DNA from: Kocuria coralli
GTDB lineage: Bacteria > Actinomycetota > Actinomycetes > Actinomycetales > Micrococcaceae
Direction of reading: 5' to 3'
Assembly: GCF_008831305.1 (NCBI RefSeq)
Contig: NZ_ML708621.1
Coordinates: forward strand, 62,001 to 126,000
Length of the DNA stretch: 64,000 bases
Part shown: in pieces, positions 45,006 through 53,274 of the stretch
Layout of the letters: each line of letters starts with the position of its first letter
Position numbering within the stretch: the stretch's first letter is position 1
Translations under genes and position numbers: made by a program
The notes under the pieces: generated by a model
The model's database searches: none
What the model saw: only the letters and a program-made list of their open reading frames with translations
Told to the model about the DNA's origin: nothing

Positions 45006-46235
45006 CTACCGCTCCTCTGCGGCCTGCAGGAGCTCCGGGGCCGTGATGGCCTGGGGCTGTACCTCCACGGCGGTCGTCTCCAGACGGTCGTCGGCAGCGG
45101 TGGTGGGGTCGAGGTCGTTGAGCTTGCGGGCCGTGGGCAGCACCCGGCGTTCCAGCGAGCCCACCAGCTGGTTGTACTGCTCCACGCTGCGGCGCAAGGA
45201 GCCCCCCATCCTGCTCAGATGCCCGCCCATGGTGCCCAGGCGGTCGTAGAGCTCCCGGGAGAGCCGCAGCAGTTCGGTGGCCTCCTGGGCCAGCGACTCC
45301 TGCCGCCAGGAGAAGGCGACCGCCTTGAGCGAGGCCAGGAGCGAGACGGGCGAGACCAGGGCGACCTTGCGCGCGGCCGCATGATCCAGCAGCGTGGGAT
45401 CGGCCTCGAGGGCGGCGGCCAGGGCGGACTCCAGAGGGATGAAGCACAGCACCAGGTCGGGGGAGCCGCTGATGGCCTCCCAGTACTTCTTCTTGCCCAG
45501 CTCATCCACGTGCGCCCGGACGGCCTTGGCGTGCGCGGCCAGTAGCGCTGCGCGCTGCTTCATCCCGTTCGAGGAGGAATCGCGGACCTCCTGGGCCTCC
45601 AGATAGGAGGCCAGCGGGGCCTTGGAATCCAGCACGATCTGCTGCTGGCCCGGAAGGCGCACCACCATGTCCGGGCGCAGCACGGCCTGCTCGGTGGTGA
45701 CCTGGACCTGCTCGGCGAAGTCCACGTGCGCGACCATCCCCGCGGCCTCCACGACCCGCCGCAGCTGCATCTCGCCCCAGGTCCCCCTGGCCGAGTTGGA
45801 CCGCAGCGAACCCTCCAGGGCTCCCGTGACCCGCTGCAGGTCCAGGTCGGACTCCCGTGCCGCCTCCAGGGCACGGGAGATGTCCCCGAACTGCTGAGCC
45901 CGGTCGCGCTCCAGCCGGGTCACGTGGTCCTGCATCTGGCGCATGCGATCCGTCAGCGGGGCCAGGGCCTGCAGCACGTCCTGATCCTGTGCCGCGCGTT
46001 CCTCGTACTCGCGGACCCGGCCGGCCTGGATCCGAGCGGCCTCGACCGCGGCGGCGTGCTCCTGCCCCAGCCGGAGGTTCTCCTCCCGCAGGCCCTCGAG
46101 GTGCTGCGCAGCGCCGTCGTCGTGCTGCGACGCCCTGCGCTGTCCCAGGACCCAGCCCACGGCCAGGCCCGCGAGGAGGCCCACGACCAGCAGCACCAGG
46201 GGGAGGACCAGGAGATTCGTGACGCTTGCTTCCAT
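45006..46235 (-). CDS. rmuC: RmuC-family DNA recombination protein
   Basis: About 409 residues from ATG 46235. An N-terminal membrane helix (LLVLPLVLLVVGLLAGLAVGWVLG), a coiled-coil (about 35-150), then the RmuC nuclease-like domain: SARGTWGEMQLRRVVEAAGMV and QIVLDSKAPLASYLEA with the conserved DxK, plus GSPDLVLCFIPLESAL. RmuC limits recombination between inverted repeats and has been linked to phage defence. It converges with ispH. Confidence 0.93.
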   Translation of the reverse strand: MEASVTNLLVLPLVLLVVGLLAGLAVGWVLGQRRASQHDDGAAQHLEGLREENLRLGQEHAAAVEAARIQAGRVREYEERAAQDQDVLQALAPLTDRMRQMQDHVTRLERDRAQQFGDISRALEAARESDLDLQRVTGALEGSLRSNSARGTWGEMQLRRVVEAAGMVAHVDFAEQVQVTTEQAVLRPDMVVRLPGQQQIVLDSKAPLASYLEAQEVRDSSSNGMKQRAALLAAHAKAVRAHVDELGKKKYWEAISGSPDLVLCFIPLESALAAALEADPTLLDHAAARKVALVSPVSLLASLKAVAFSWRQESLAQEATELLRLSRELYDRLGTMGGHLSRMGGSLRRSVEQYNQLVGSLERRVLPTARKLNDLDPTTAADDRLETTAVEVQPQAITAPELLQAAEER

Positions 46236-46299
46236 GCGACCAGGGTGCCAGGAGGGTCCGACAGCACAAGGAGGCACGGCCCCGCCGCACGGCGAGGGT

Positions 46300-46914
46300 T
46301 CAGAGCCAGCCGTTCTCCCTGGCCCTCAGGGCGGCCTCGGCCCGATTGCCCGAATGCGTCTTGCCGATCGCGGAGGACAGGTGATTGCGGACCGTGCCGG
46401 GGGAGAGGCACAGCCGGGTGGCCAGTTCCTTGACCGAGTGGCCGTCCAGGGCGGCCCGCAGGACCTCCTGCTCCCGCTCGGTCAGCGGGTTGCTACCGGA
46501 GATGAGGGATTCCTCCGCGAGCGAGGGGTCGATGACCCGGCGGCCCGAATGCACCGCGCGGACGGCCTCGGCCAATTGCTCGGCAGGGGTGTCCTTGACC
46601 ACGAACCCCCTGGCCCCCGCATCCAGTGCCCGGCGGAGGTAGCCCGGACGCCCGAACGTGGTCACGACCATGGATTTGCAGGGCGAACCGGAGTCCCGGA
46701 TCGCCCGGGCGGCGTCGATGCCGTCGCAGCCGGGCATCTCGATGTCCAGGAGGGCGACGTCGACGTCGTGCTCGCGGATCAGATCCGTCACGTCCTGGCC
46801 CGAAGAGGTCTCGGCGACGACCGTCAGGTCCTCCTCCAGGGACAGCAAGGCGGCCAGGGCGCCGCGGACGAGCGCCTGGTCGTCGGCCAGCAGCAGACGG
46901 ATCTCACGGCTCAC
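46300..46914 (-). CDS. NarL/LuxR-type response regulator
   Basis: A 204-residue regulator: receiver domain with phospho-accepting Asp in DVALLDIEMPGCDG (about 55), Thr in VVTTFGRPG and Lys in FVVKDT, then a LuxR helix-turn-helix (LTEREQEVLRAALDGHSVKE). The start overlaps the kinase stop (ATGA). Partner of the upstream kinase; the presumed target is the same ABC operon. Confidence 0.94.
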   Translation of the reverse strand: MSREIRLLLADDQALVRGALAALLSLEEDLTVVAETSSGQDVTDLIREHDVDVALLDIEMPGCDGIDAARAIRDSGSPCKSMVVTTFGRPGYLRRALDAGARGFVVKDTPAEQLAEAVRAVHSGRRVIDPSLAEESLISGSNPLTEREQEVLRAALDGHSVKELATRLCLSPGTVRNHLSSAIGKTHSGNRAEAALRARENGWL

Positions 46915-48032
46915 GGAAGGAGCACCTCCAGTCGGGTGCCGGTGGAGTGCGGGGAGTCAGGGGACGGCCCCAGTTTCAGGGTACCGCCGGCCTCCTCGAC
47001 CCGTTCGGCCATCCCGCGCAGCCCGTTGCCGTGGAGGAAGCTCTGGGGAGTCCCGACGCCGTCGTCGGTGACCACCAGCCGTCCGGGGCCGGCCTCGACG
47101 ACGCAGCGACCGGCCTGGGAATGGCGGATCACGTTGGTGACTGCTTCCCGCAGGCACCAGGCCAGCATCGCGTTCTGCGATTCCGGGATCTCGACGGCGG
47201 TGGGCGGCAGGGACGCCTCGATGCGCGCGGCTCGCAAGGCGGTGCGCGCTGAGGCCAGCTGCGCGGACCACTCGGGGGTGCGCAGCTGGCCCACCGTGGC
47301 CCGGACCTCGCCCAGCGCCTCCCGGGACAGCGCGAGGACCTCGTCGAGCTCGACTGCGGCGCGTTCCGGGTCCACGCCGACCAGCTTGCGGGCCAGCTCC
47401 GTCTTGAGGGTGATCACGGTCAGCGAGTGGCCCAGCAGGTCGTGGACGTCACGGCCGATCGTCTCCCGTTGGTGGGCCAGCTGCAGTTCGTGAGTCATCT
47501 GCGTCGCGCGTTCCTCCCGGTTGATCATCACCGAGATCGTGATCATCAGCAGCGCGGAACCGATCATCATGGACGGGACCCAGTAGACATAGGAGTCGCC
47601 CAGGGCCAGCGCCAGCGTGATGTACACGGCGCACAGGCCCACGATCGGCGGCACCGAGAGTCTGAGCCGTAACCGGAAGGCGAGCACCGCGACCAGGAAC
47701 GGCCCCGTGGACATGGCGTTCGCCCCGATGGCCGGCGTCATCGCGGCGGTAATCAGGAACAATCCCAGGAACCAGGCGAAGGTGTTGCCCGTCGGGCCCA
47801 GGGAGCGGATGGGCGTGGTCCACCACCACGACGCGGTGTAGGCCGCCGCGAAGCCCAGGATCGCGGCGCCGGCGATGACCTTGAGGCCGGTGGGAGCCTC
47901 CGACTGGAGGGTCGAGACCACCGGGAAGACCAGGAAGATCAGCCAGATGGCCGGGTAGACCACCTCGCTCACGGCATCACCCGGCCGACCCAGAGGATCG
48001 CCGGCCGGGTGCGTCGTGCCGCTGGTGCTCAT
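46911..48032 (-). CDS. sensor histidine kinase (DesK-like)
   Basis: A 373-residue membrane kinase. Five or six helices fill the N-terminal ~170 residues with short loops, so the signal is probably sensed in or at the membrane. The HisKA_3 motif with His is RETIGRDVHDLLGHSL; the ATPase domain is REAVTNVIRHSQAGR and DDGVGTPQ...GNGLRGMAERV. It is coupled to both neighbours by 4-bp overlaps. Confidence 0.93.
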   Translation of the reverse strand: MSTSGTTHPAGDPLGRPGDAVSEVVYPAIWLIFLVFPVVSTLQSEAPTGLKVIAGAAILGFAAAYTASWWWTTPIRSLGPTGNTFAWFLGLFLITAAMTPAIGANAMSTGPFLVAVLAFRLRLRLSVPPIVGLCAVYITLALALGDSYVYWVPSMMIGSALLMITISVMINREERATQMTHELQLAHQRETIGRDVHDLLGHSLTVITLKTELARKLVGVDPERAAVELDEVLALSREALGEVRATVGQLRTPEWSAQLASARTALRAARIEASLPPTAVEIPESQNAMLAWCLREAVTNVIRHSQAGRCVVEAGPGRLVVTDDGVGTPQSFLHGNGLRGMAERVEEAGGTLKLGPSPDSPHSTGTRLEVLLP

Positions 48033-48862
48033 GCTCGTTTCGTGCCGCGTCGTGCGGCCAGAATCGCGATGACCCCGAAGATGATGGTCCACACCACCAC
48101 ATTAGTGATCAGCAGCCCCAGGGTGTCCGGCTCGGGGAGAACGCCCGTCGCGCTGTTGAGCTGGCCCTCCATCTGGGGCCAGGTGGCCAGGCCGCGGATG
48201 CCGTAGAGCGGGGTGAACTTGGCGACCTCCAGCATGGCGCCGGACAGCGGCATGAAGAGGTTGCCGAAGAAGGCCAGGACCACCAGCAGGCCGCTGGCCG
48301 CGCCGACCGCTCCCTCCGTGCGGAACAGGAGACCGAAGATCAGGCCGTAGAGCGCGAACATCGACGAGCAGGCCACGATGATCCCGGCCGTGGCGAACCA
48401 GTTGCCGGTCGAGCCCATCTCGCCTCCGGTCAGGGCGGCGACCGTGAACACCAGGATCACGGGCATGGCCGCGACGGCGCAGGCCACCACGACCTTGGCC
48501 GCGACGTACTGCCACTGCCGCATGGGGGTCAGGGCCAGCAGGCGCCCCCACCCGCGGGATCTCTCGACGGCGGCCGAGCCGGCGATGCTGGTGGTGGCGA
48601 TCACCGCGCCGTAGACGGCCATGGATGTGGCGAGGGTCCCTGAGACGTTGCCGTGCCCGGCGGGGTAGGAGGCGAAGTCGCTGTTGATGCCGAACATCCA
48701 GAACAGAGCGGTGGGCAGGATGATGACGAAGAACAGGCTGTCGACCATGCGGATCTGCCGGCGCCAGTCGTACGCGGCGTAACGCAGCGTGGTGCCCAGC
48801 GCGTTGGGCCGGCTGCGGCCTGCTTTGGAGTGCTGGGGGCGGGTGGTGGTTGCGGTGGTCAT
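48029..48862 (-). CDS. ABC-2 type transporter permease
   Basis: A 277-residue protein with six helices of the ABC-2 export type: MVDSLFFVIILPTALFWMFG and the C-terminal FFGNLFMPLSGAMLEVAKFTPLYGI are typical. It forms the membrane half of the exporter encoded with the ATPase two bases upstream. The link with DesK/NarL-like regulators resembles bacteriocin- or lipid-antibiotic-responsive exporters. Confidence 0.9.
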   Translation of the reverse strand: MTTATTTRPQHSKAGRSRPNALGTTLRYAAYDWRRQIRMVDSLFFVIILPTALFWMFGINSDFASYPAGHGNVSGTLATSMAVYGAVIATTSIAGSAAVERSRGWGRLLALTPMRQWQYVAAKVVVACAVAAMPVILVFTVAALTGGEMGSTGNWFATAGIIVACSSMFALYGLIFGLLFRTEGAVGAASGLLVVLAFFGNLFMPLSGAMLEVAKFTPLYGIRGLATWPQMEGQLNSATGVLPEPDTLGLLITNVVVWTIIFGVIAILAARRGTKRA

Positions 48863-48864
48863 GA

Positions 48865-49836
48865 TTACTTGATTCCTCCCGAATGAGCAGCCTGGCTGGT
48901 CAGGTCCACGAAGGCCTCTTCCAGCGGGACCTGGACGATCAGCAGGTCGGTGGCCTGGGTGTGGTTGAGCAGATGCCGGGCGATCGCGTCCGTGTCGGGG
49001 CCGGTGAAGACCACCCGCTGGCCGTCGCGGCGGAAGCTCTCGGCGCCGGCGAGGGTGTCGACGACGGAGGCCGGGTCGCCGTCGTCGTCCGACCAGACCA
49101 CGGAGACCGTCCGCAACCCGCCCAGGGCGCGGATCTCCTCCGTGGTGCCGTCGGCCAGGAGCTTGCCGTCGGCGATGACGACGATGCGATCGGCGAACTG
49201 CTCGGCCTCCTCCAGGTAGTGCGTGGCGAAGACGATCGTGCGGCCGCGTTCGGCCTCGGCGTGCATGGCGGCCCAGAAGTCGCGCCGGGCGTTGACGTCC
49301 ATGCCGGCGGTGGGCTCGTCCAGGATCAGGAGATCCGGCTCCGGCAGCAGGGCCAGGGCGAAGCGGAGGCGTTGCTGCTCGCCGCCCGAGCACTTGGAGA
49401 CCTTGCGGCCCGCGAAGGCCATGGCCCCCGCCCTTTTCAGGACCTCGTTCACGGGCAGGGGATTCGTGTGCTGCGAGGAGATCATGGCCACGGTCTCCCG
49501 GACGGAGAGATCGTCCAGGAGGGCCCCGGTCTGCAGGACCGCGGAGACGCGGCCGTGCTTCACGGCTTCCTGCGGGGAGCCGTCGTAGACCAGGCATCGC
49601 CCGGACGTGGGGGAGGTGAAGCCCAGGATCATGTCCAGGGTGGTGGTCTTCCCCGCTCCGTTCGGGCCCAGGAAGGCCACGATCTCGCCGGAGCTGATGG
49701 TCAGGTCGATGCCGTCCACGGCGCGCACCTTGCCGCCCCGGACGGTGAAGGACTTGTGCAGGTCGGCGATCTCGATGGCCGGTGCGTTGAGTTCTCGTGC
49801 CGCGGTGTCGGTGGCGGCGGGCTGTGCGGTGTTCAT
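48865..49836 (-). CDS. ABC transporter ATP-binding protein
   Basis: A 323-residue ATPase: Walker A GPNGAGKTTT, Q-loop, signature KCSGGEQQRLRFA (Cys instead of the usual Leu), Walker B LLILDEPTAG and the H-loop in FATHYLEEAEQ. A ~90-residue C-terminal DrrA-like domain follows. First gene of a four-gene operon (ATPase, permease, kinase, response regulator). Confidence 0.95.
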   Translation of the reverse strand: MNTAQPAATDTAARELNAPAIEIADLHKSFTVRGGKVRAVDGIDLTISSGEIVAFLGPNGAGKTTTLDMILGFTSPTSGRCLVYDGSPQEAVKHGRVSAVLQTGALLDDLSVRETVAMISSQHTNPLPVNEVLKRAGAMAFAGRKVSKCSGGEQQRLRFALALLPEPDLLILDEPTAGMDVNARRDFWAAMHAEAERGRTIVFATHYLEEAEQFADRIVVIADGKLLADGTTEEIRALGGLRTVSVVWSDDDGDPASVVDTLAGAESFRRDGQRVVFTGPDTDAIARHLLNHTQATDLLIVQVPLEEAFVDLTSQAAHSGGIK

Positions 49837-50177
49837 GGACCCAGACTCCTCTGCCGGGGGTCCTAACGGATCTGGCGGGTGTCACGTCTTGGGCATGACA
49901 AATGACATGGGTCCCGGGAATGGTGCGCGGTGCCCATGCCGGGCGCCGTTGACGTGTTTATGACCGTGTTCCGGTCCCGGACCTGGTCATTAGCACGTCA
50001 CGGGTGAGCGGTACGGGGCGGGTCCCCGCCGATGCATAGGTGCGCGTGTAACAGGGCGGCTCTCGGACCGGAATTCGGATTCCTACGCATCGATATGAAT
50101 TAGCCTGGCCCACGTGGCGCGAGTCACGTGCTCGCGTCGCAGTCTCAAGGAACCACAGACTCCCGGAGATGAGCACC
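49837..50177. other. divergent promoter region of the ABC operon and the lipoprotein gene
   Basis: About 340 bp without a gene. It holds a direct repeat of ATGAC (49895-49899 and 49902-49906, 7-bp period) about 60 bp upstream of the ATPase start, a plausible response-regulator site, and a gapped inverted repeat ATGACC/GGTCAT at 49960-49990. Confidence 0.45.
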
Positions 50178-50894
50178 ATGAACGCAGTGAAGCTACGCAC
50201 GGCAGCCCTCGGCTCGAGCGCCGCTGTCCTCCTTCTCCTCACCGCATGCGGGCAGGGCGACGGGGACGCCTCTCCCACATCAGCGCCGGAGACCTCGGCA
50301 AGTACGGAGACGACGACGCCGGCCGCTGACCCCTCGGCCACTCCTTCCGCCACGGACGAGGCACCGAGCGACGAGCCGACCGTCCCAGAGACGACGAATC
50401 CGGTGGCCACCCCCACCGCGACACCGAGCCCCACGCAGACCGAGGCTCCGCCGACCGAACCGGCCGATGAAGGATGCGCGGATCTGACGGGGGAGGAAGC
50501 GGTCCAGATGTGGGGTCCGGAGGTTCCGCCTTACGATGCAGGGTTCGACCAGTGGGAGTGGGACCTCGACTACGCGGTGACCGACGGCTACGATCCCTGC
50601 GCGGACCTGTCCTCGATCATCCTCCCCATCCAGGGCAGTACGGCGTCCTCCCCGCATGCCGTGATGTTCTTCCATCACGGGGACTACGTCGGCACTGCCA
50701 CGGCTGAGGCCTTGGGCTTCTACCCCGACGTGCAGCGAGTCGACGACGCCACCCTGACCATCACCTACCACTACCCCTTGGATGGTGAATCGAATGCGGG
50801 TGCGAGCGGACGCGCGGTGTCCACCTTCCACTGGGACGATGCCTCGCAGTCCGTGCAGCACAGCGGGGAGTTCCCGCCGTACGTCGAGCAGTGA
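50178..50894 (+). CDS. LppP/LprE-like lipoprotein
   Basis: A 238-residue lipoprotein. Lipobox LLTAC near residue 22, a Thr/Ser/Pro/Glu-rich linker of about 65 residues, then a globular domain with two cysteines (EGCADLTGEE and DGYDPCADLS) and the SSPHAVMFFHHGDYVGTATA segment typical of the actinobacterial LppP/LprE family. The ATG at 50178 follows GGAG with eight bases spacing. Outer face of the membrane; function unknown. Confidence 0.85.
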   Translation: MNAVKLRTAALGSSAAVLLLLTACGQGDGDASPTSAPETSASTETTTPAADPSATPSATDEAPSDEPTVPETTNPVATPTATPSPTQTEAPPTEPADEGCADLTGEEAVQMWGPEVPPYDAGFDQWEWDLDYAVTDGYDPCADLSSIILPIQGSTASSPHAVMFFHHGDYVGTATAEALGFYPDVQRVDDATLTITYHYPLDGESNAGASGRAVSTFHWDDASQSVQHSGEFPPYVEQ

Positions 50895-50940
50895 CCTCGG
50901 GAAGCTATCGGGCCGTGGCTCTCCGGGCCCGCATGCGGGT

Positions 50941-51561
50941 TCAGCCCCGTAGCAACGGCAAGAGCTCCCGGAGGTCGGTGATCCGGACCGCGCCCTCGGC
51001 ATCCTGCGGGATGCCGGGCGTGGCCAGGAGCGCCGCCTCGAGGCCCGCCGCGCGGGCGGCCTGGATGTCCCCCGGGCGGTCGCCGACCGCTACGACCTGG
51101 CTCGGCTGCAAGTCATGCCGTTCCAGCAGCAGAAGGTTCATGGCCGGGTCCGGTTTCCGCGCGTGGCCGTCGGGGGCGCAGACCATGTCGTCCATCTCGA
51201 TGCCCAGCGCGTCCAGCAGGACCTGGGCGCTGTCGCGGTCGCGATGGGTCGCCAGTAGGTTCAGCCCGCCACCGGCTTTGACGGCCTCCATGACCTCACG
51301 GGTTCCGTCCATGACAGGTGCGGGATGGGCGCGCCAGCGCTCTTTGAGGGCGGTGTACGCCTCCCGCAGATCTTCCTGGGGAACGTCGTAACGATCCGAC
51401 AGTTCCTTGATCGCATGGCTGCTGGAGATGCGCGTCAGCTGGGCGACTTCCCGTAAGGATTCGTCGTCGGTCTTCCCGATGGCGGCCTCGGCGAGTGCCC
51501 GGTCGACGTCGCCGTAGGTGTCGACCAGGGTTCCTCCCATGTCCCAGATGATGCTGCGCAT
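50941..51561 (-). CDS. HAD-superfamily protein with modified first motif
   Basis: A 206-residue HAD-IA-type protein. Motif I reads IIWDMGGTLVDT: the nucleophile Asp is kept but the second Asp, the usual acid/base, is Gly. Motif III Lys is in HARKPDP and motif IV is VGDRPGD. Such DxG variants may be slow phosphatases, dehalogenase-like, or non-catalytic. Convergent with nothing near; ychF is divergent. Confidence 0.85.
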   Translation of the reverse strand: MRSIIWDMGGTLVDTYGDVDRALAEAAIGKTDDESLREVAQLTRISSSHAIKELSDRYDVPQEDLREAYTALKERWRAHPAPVMDGTREVMEAVKAGGGLNLLATHRDRDSAQVLLDALGIEMDDMVCAPDGHARKPDPAMNLLLLERHDLQPSQVVAVGDRPGDIQAARAAGLEAALLATPGIPQDAEGAVRITDLRELLPLLRG

Positions 51562-51667
51562 GGATTCATCGTGTCATGAGCCGGTGCGTTCGGCGCCCAG
51601 AGGCGGTGGGGCGGGCGCGCTCAGCGAGAATCGGTCGTTGTCGCCCACGCCGGTAGGATGGTCTCCC

Positions 51668-52747
51668 GTGGCTCTTACTATCGGAATCGTCGGTCTCCCC
51701 AACGTCGGCAAGTCGACCCTGTTCAACGCACTCACCCGCAACACCGTGCTCGCGGCGAACTATCCGTTCGCGACGATCGAGCCGAATGTGGGCGTGGTGA
51801 GCCTGCCCGATGAGCGCCTGGACACCCTGGCCGGGATCTTCAACTCGCAGAAGGTGCTGCCGGCAACGGTGTCCTTCGTGGACATCGCGGGCATCGTCAA
51901 GGGCGCCTCGGAAGGGGAGGGACTGGGCAACCAGTTCCTGGCCAATATCCGCGAGGCGCACGCGATCGCCCAGGTGGTTCGTGCCTTCGACGACCCCGAC
52001 GTGGTTCACGTGGACGGCAAGATCGACCCTGCCTCCGACATGGAGACCATCAACACCGAACTGGTGCTGGCGGACCTGCAGACCCTGGAGAACGCGATCC
52101 CGCGCCTGGAGAAGCAGGTCAAGATCAAAAAGGGCGACCCCGCCAAACTCTCTGCCTACCAGGCCGCCTACGAGGTGCTCTCCGAGGGCCACACCGTGTT
52201 CTCGCGCAAGGACTCCCTGGACCTCGACCAACTGCGGGACCTGACCCTTCTTTCGGCCAAGCCGTTCATCTTCGTCTTCAACTGCGACGACGGCGTGCTG
52301 GGTTCCGCCGAGCGGCAAGCCGAGCTCGCCGAACTCGTGGCACCCGCGGAGGCCGTCTTCCTGGACGCCAAGCTCGAGGCCGAGCTGGTGGAGCTGGACG
52401 AGGACGAGGCCCGCGAGATGCTCGAGATGTCCGGACAGGACGAGTCCGGCCTGGACAAGCTCGCCCGCGTGGGTTTCAACACCCTCGGGCTGCAGACCTA
52501 CCTCACCGCAGGGCCGAAGGAGGCCCGTGCCTGGACCATCAATCGCGGAGACACCGCACCGCAGGCAGCCGGGGTGATCCACACCGACTTCGAGCGCGGG
52601 TTCATCAAGGCCGAGATCGTCTCCTTCGAGGACCTCGTGGCCGCCGGATCGATGGCCGACGCGAAGGCCGCGGGCAAGGTGCGCATGGAGGGCAAGGACT
52701 ACATCATGCAGGACGGGGATGTGGTGGAGTTCCGCTTTAATGTCTAA
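51668..52747 (+). CDS. ychF: redox-regulated ATPase YchF (Obg-related)
   Basis: A 359-residue P-loop protein: G1 GLPNVGKST, G3 DIAGIVKGA, NxxE-type G4 (FVFNCDD) and the C-terminal TGS domain with AAGVIHTDFERGFIKAEI. It binds ATP rather than GTP and associates with ribosomes. GTG start, eight bases after TAGGAT (leaderless). The last clear core gene before the accessory island. Confidence 0.96.
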   Translation: MALTIGIVGLPNVGKSTLFNALTRNTVLAANYPFATIEPNVGVVSLPDERLDTLAGIFNSQKVLPATVSFVDIAGIVKGASEGEGLGNQFLANIREAHAIAQVVRAFDDPDVVHVDGKIDPASDMETINTELVLADLQTLENAIPRLEKQVKIKKGDPAKLSAYQAAYEVLSEGHTVFSRKDSLDLDQLRDLTLLSAKPFIFVFNCDDGVLGSAERQAELAELVAPAEAVFLDAKLEAELVELDEDEAREMLEMSGQDESGLDKLARVGFNTLGLQTYLTAGPKEARAWTINRGDTAPQAAGVIHTDFERGFIKAEIVSFEDLVAAGSMADAKAAGKVRMEGKDYIMQDGDVVEFRFNV

Positions 52748-53274
52748 AAAGCAGCTCTGACCAGGGGGTTTATCTTCTCGGCCTCCGGATTGGTCCGATG
52801 AACAAGTTCCGCTTTACCATCAGTTGCTAAGCGTTTGTCGCGCTGACCTGCTCTTTTGATCGTCCCCTGCGGAAGCTCTGCAGGGGACGATTCTCTTTGC
52901 GTGGGTGCATGAGCATCGATGGCAAGCGGCCTCGGGTGGCCTGTTCTGGATCGCGTTCGAGTCGTTCGACGGGCGGTCTTTCGGTCCGAGCGCTGACTCA
53001 AAAATCGCTCCGACTCAATACTCAGTGCTTGGGAGATCAGTCTTCATTGACATACCGTCCATGCTTCCGAGCGCAACCAACGGAGGCCGCGGGCACTGGC
53101 CGAGTCACCAATGTTTCCGGGTGCTTGGCGGAGACGCTGGCGACGGCGAGAGCGAGCCGTGACTGGGGCTAGATGCCATAGGTGTTCAGGTCACACCGGC
53201 TCCTGCGGCTCCTCGGGATACGCCATATGGAGCAGTTCGGAGACTCCTTCACAGGTCATCGATAGCCTCGAGGT
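52748..53274. other. non-coding boundary region between core genome and island
   Basis: About 530 bp of lower GC. It contains the hairpin at 52859-52891 and no coherent gene; short frames at 52900-53170 show no protein features. It probably includes the left boundary of the inserted island. Confidence 0.5.
52859..52891. terminator. terminator-like hairpin after ychF
   Basis: A perfect 12-bp stem (ATCGTCCCCTGC and its complement) with a 9-base loop, followed by TCTCTTTG. It lies about 110 bp past ychF. Confidence 0.65.

Noticed and set aside
48029-49885. 618-codon frame covering the ABC ATPase and permease region
   Set aside because: Its first two thirds are an out-of-frame shadow of the ATPase; only the last 277 codons (the permease) are real.
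52897-53172. Short plus-strand frames between ychF and the kinase
   Set aside because: No ribosome site, no recognisable protein features, atypical composition.
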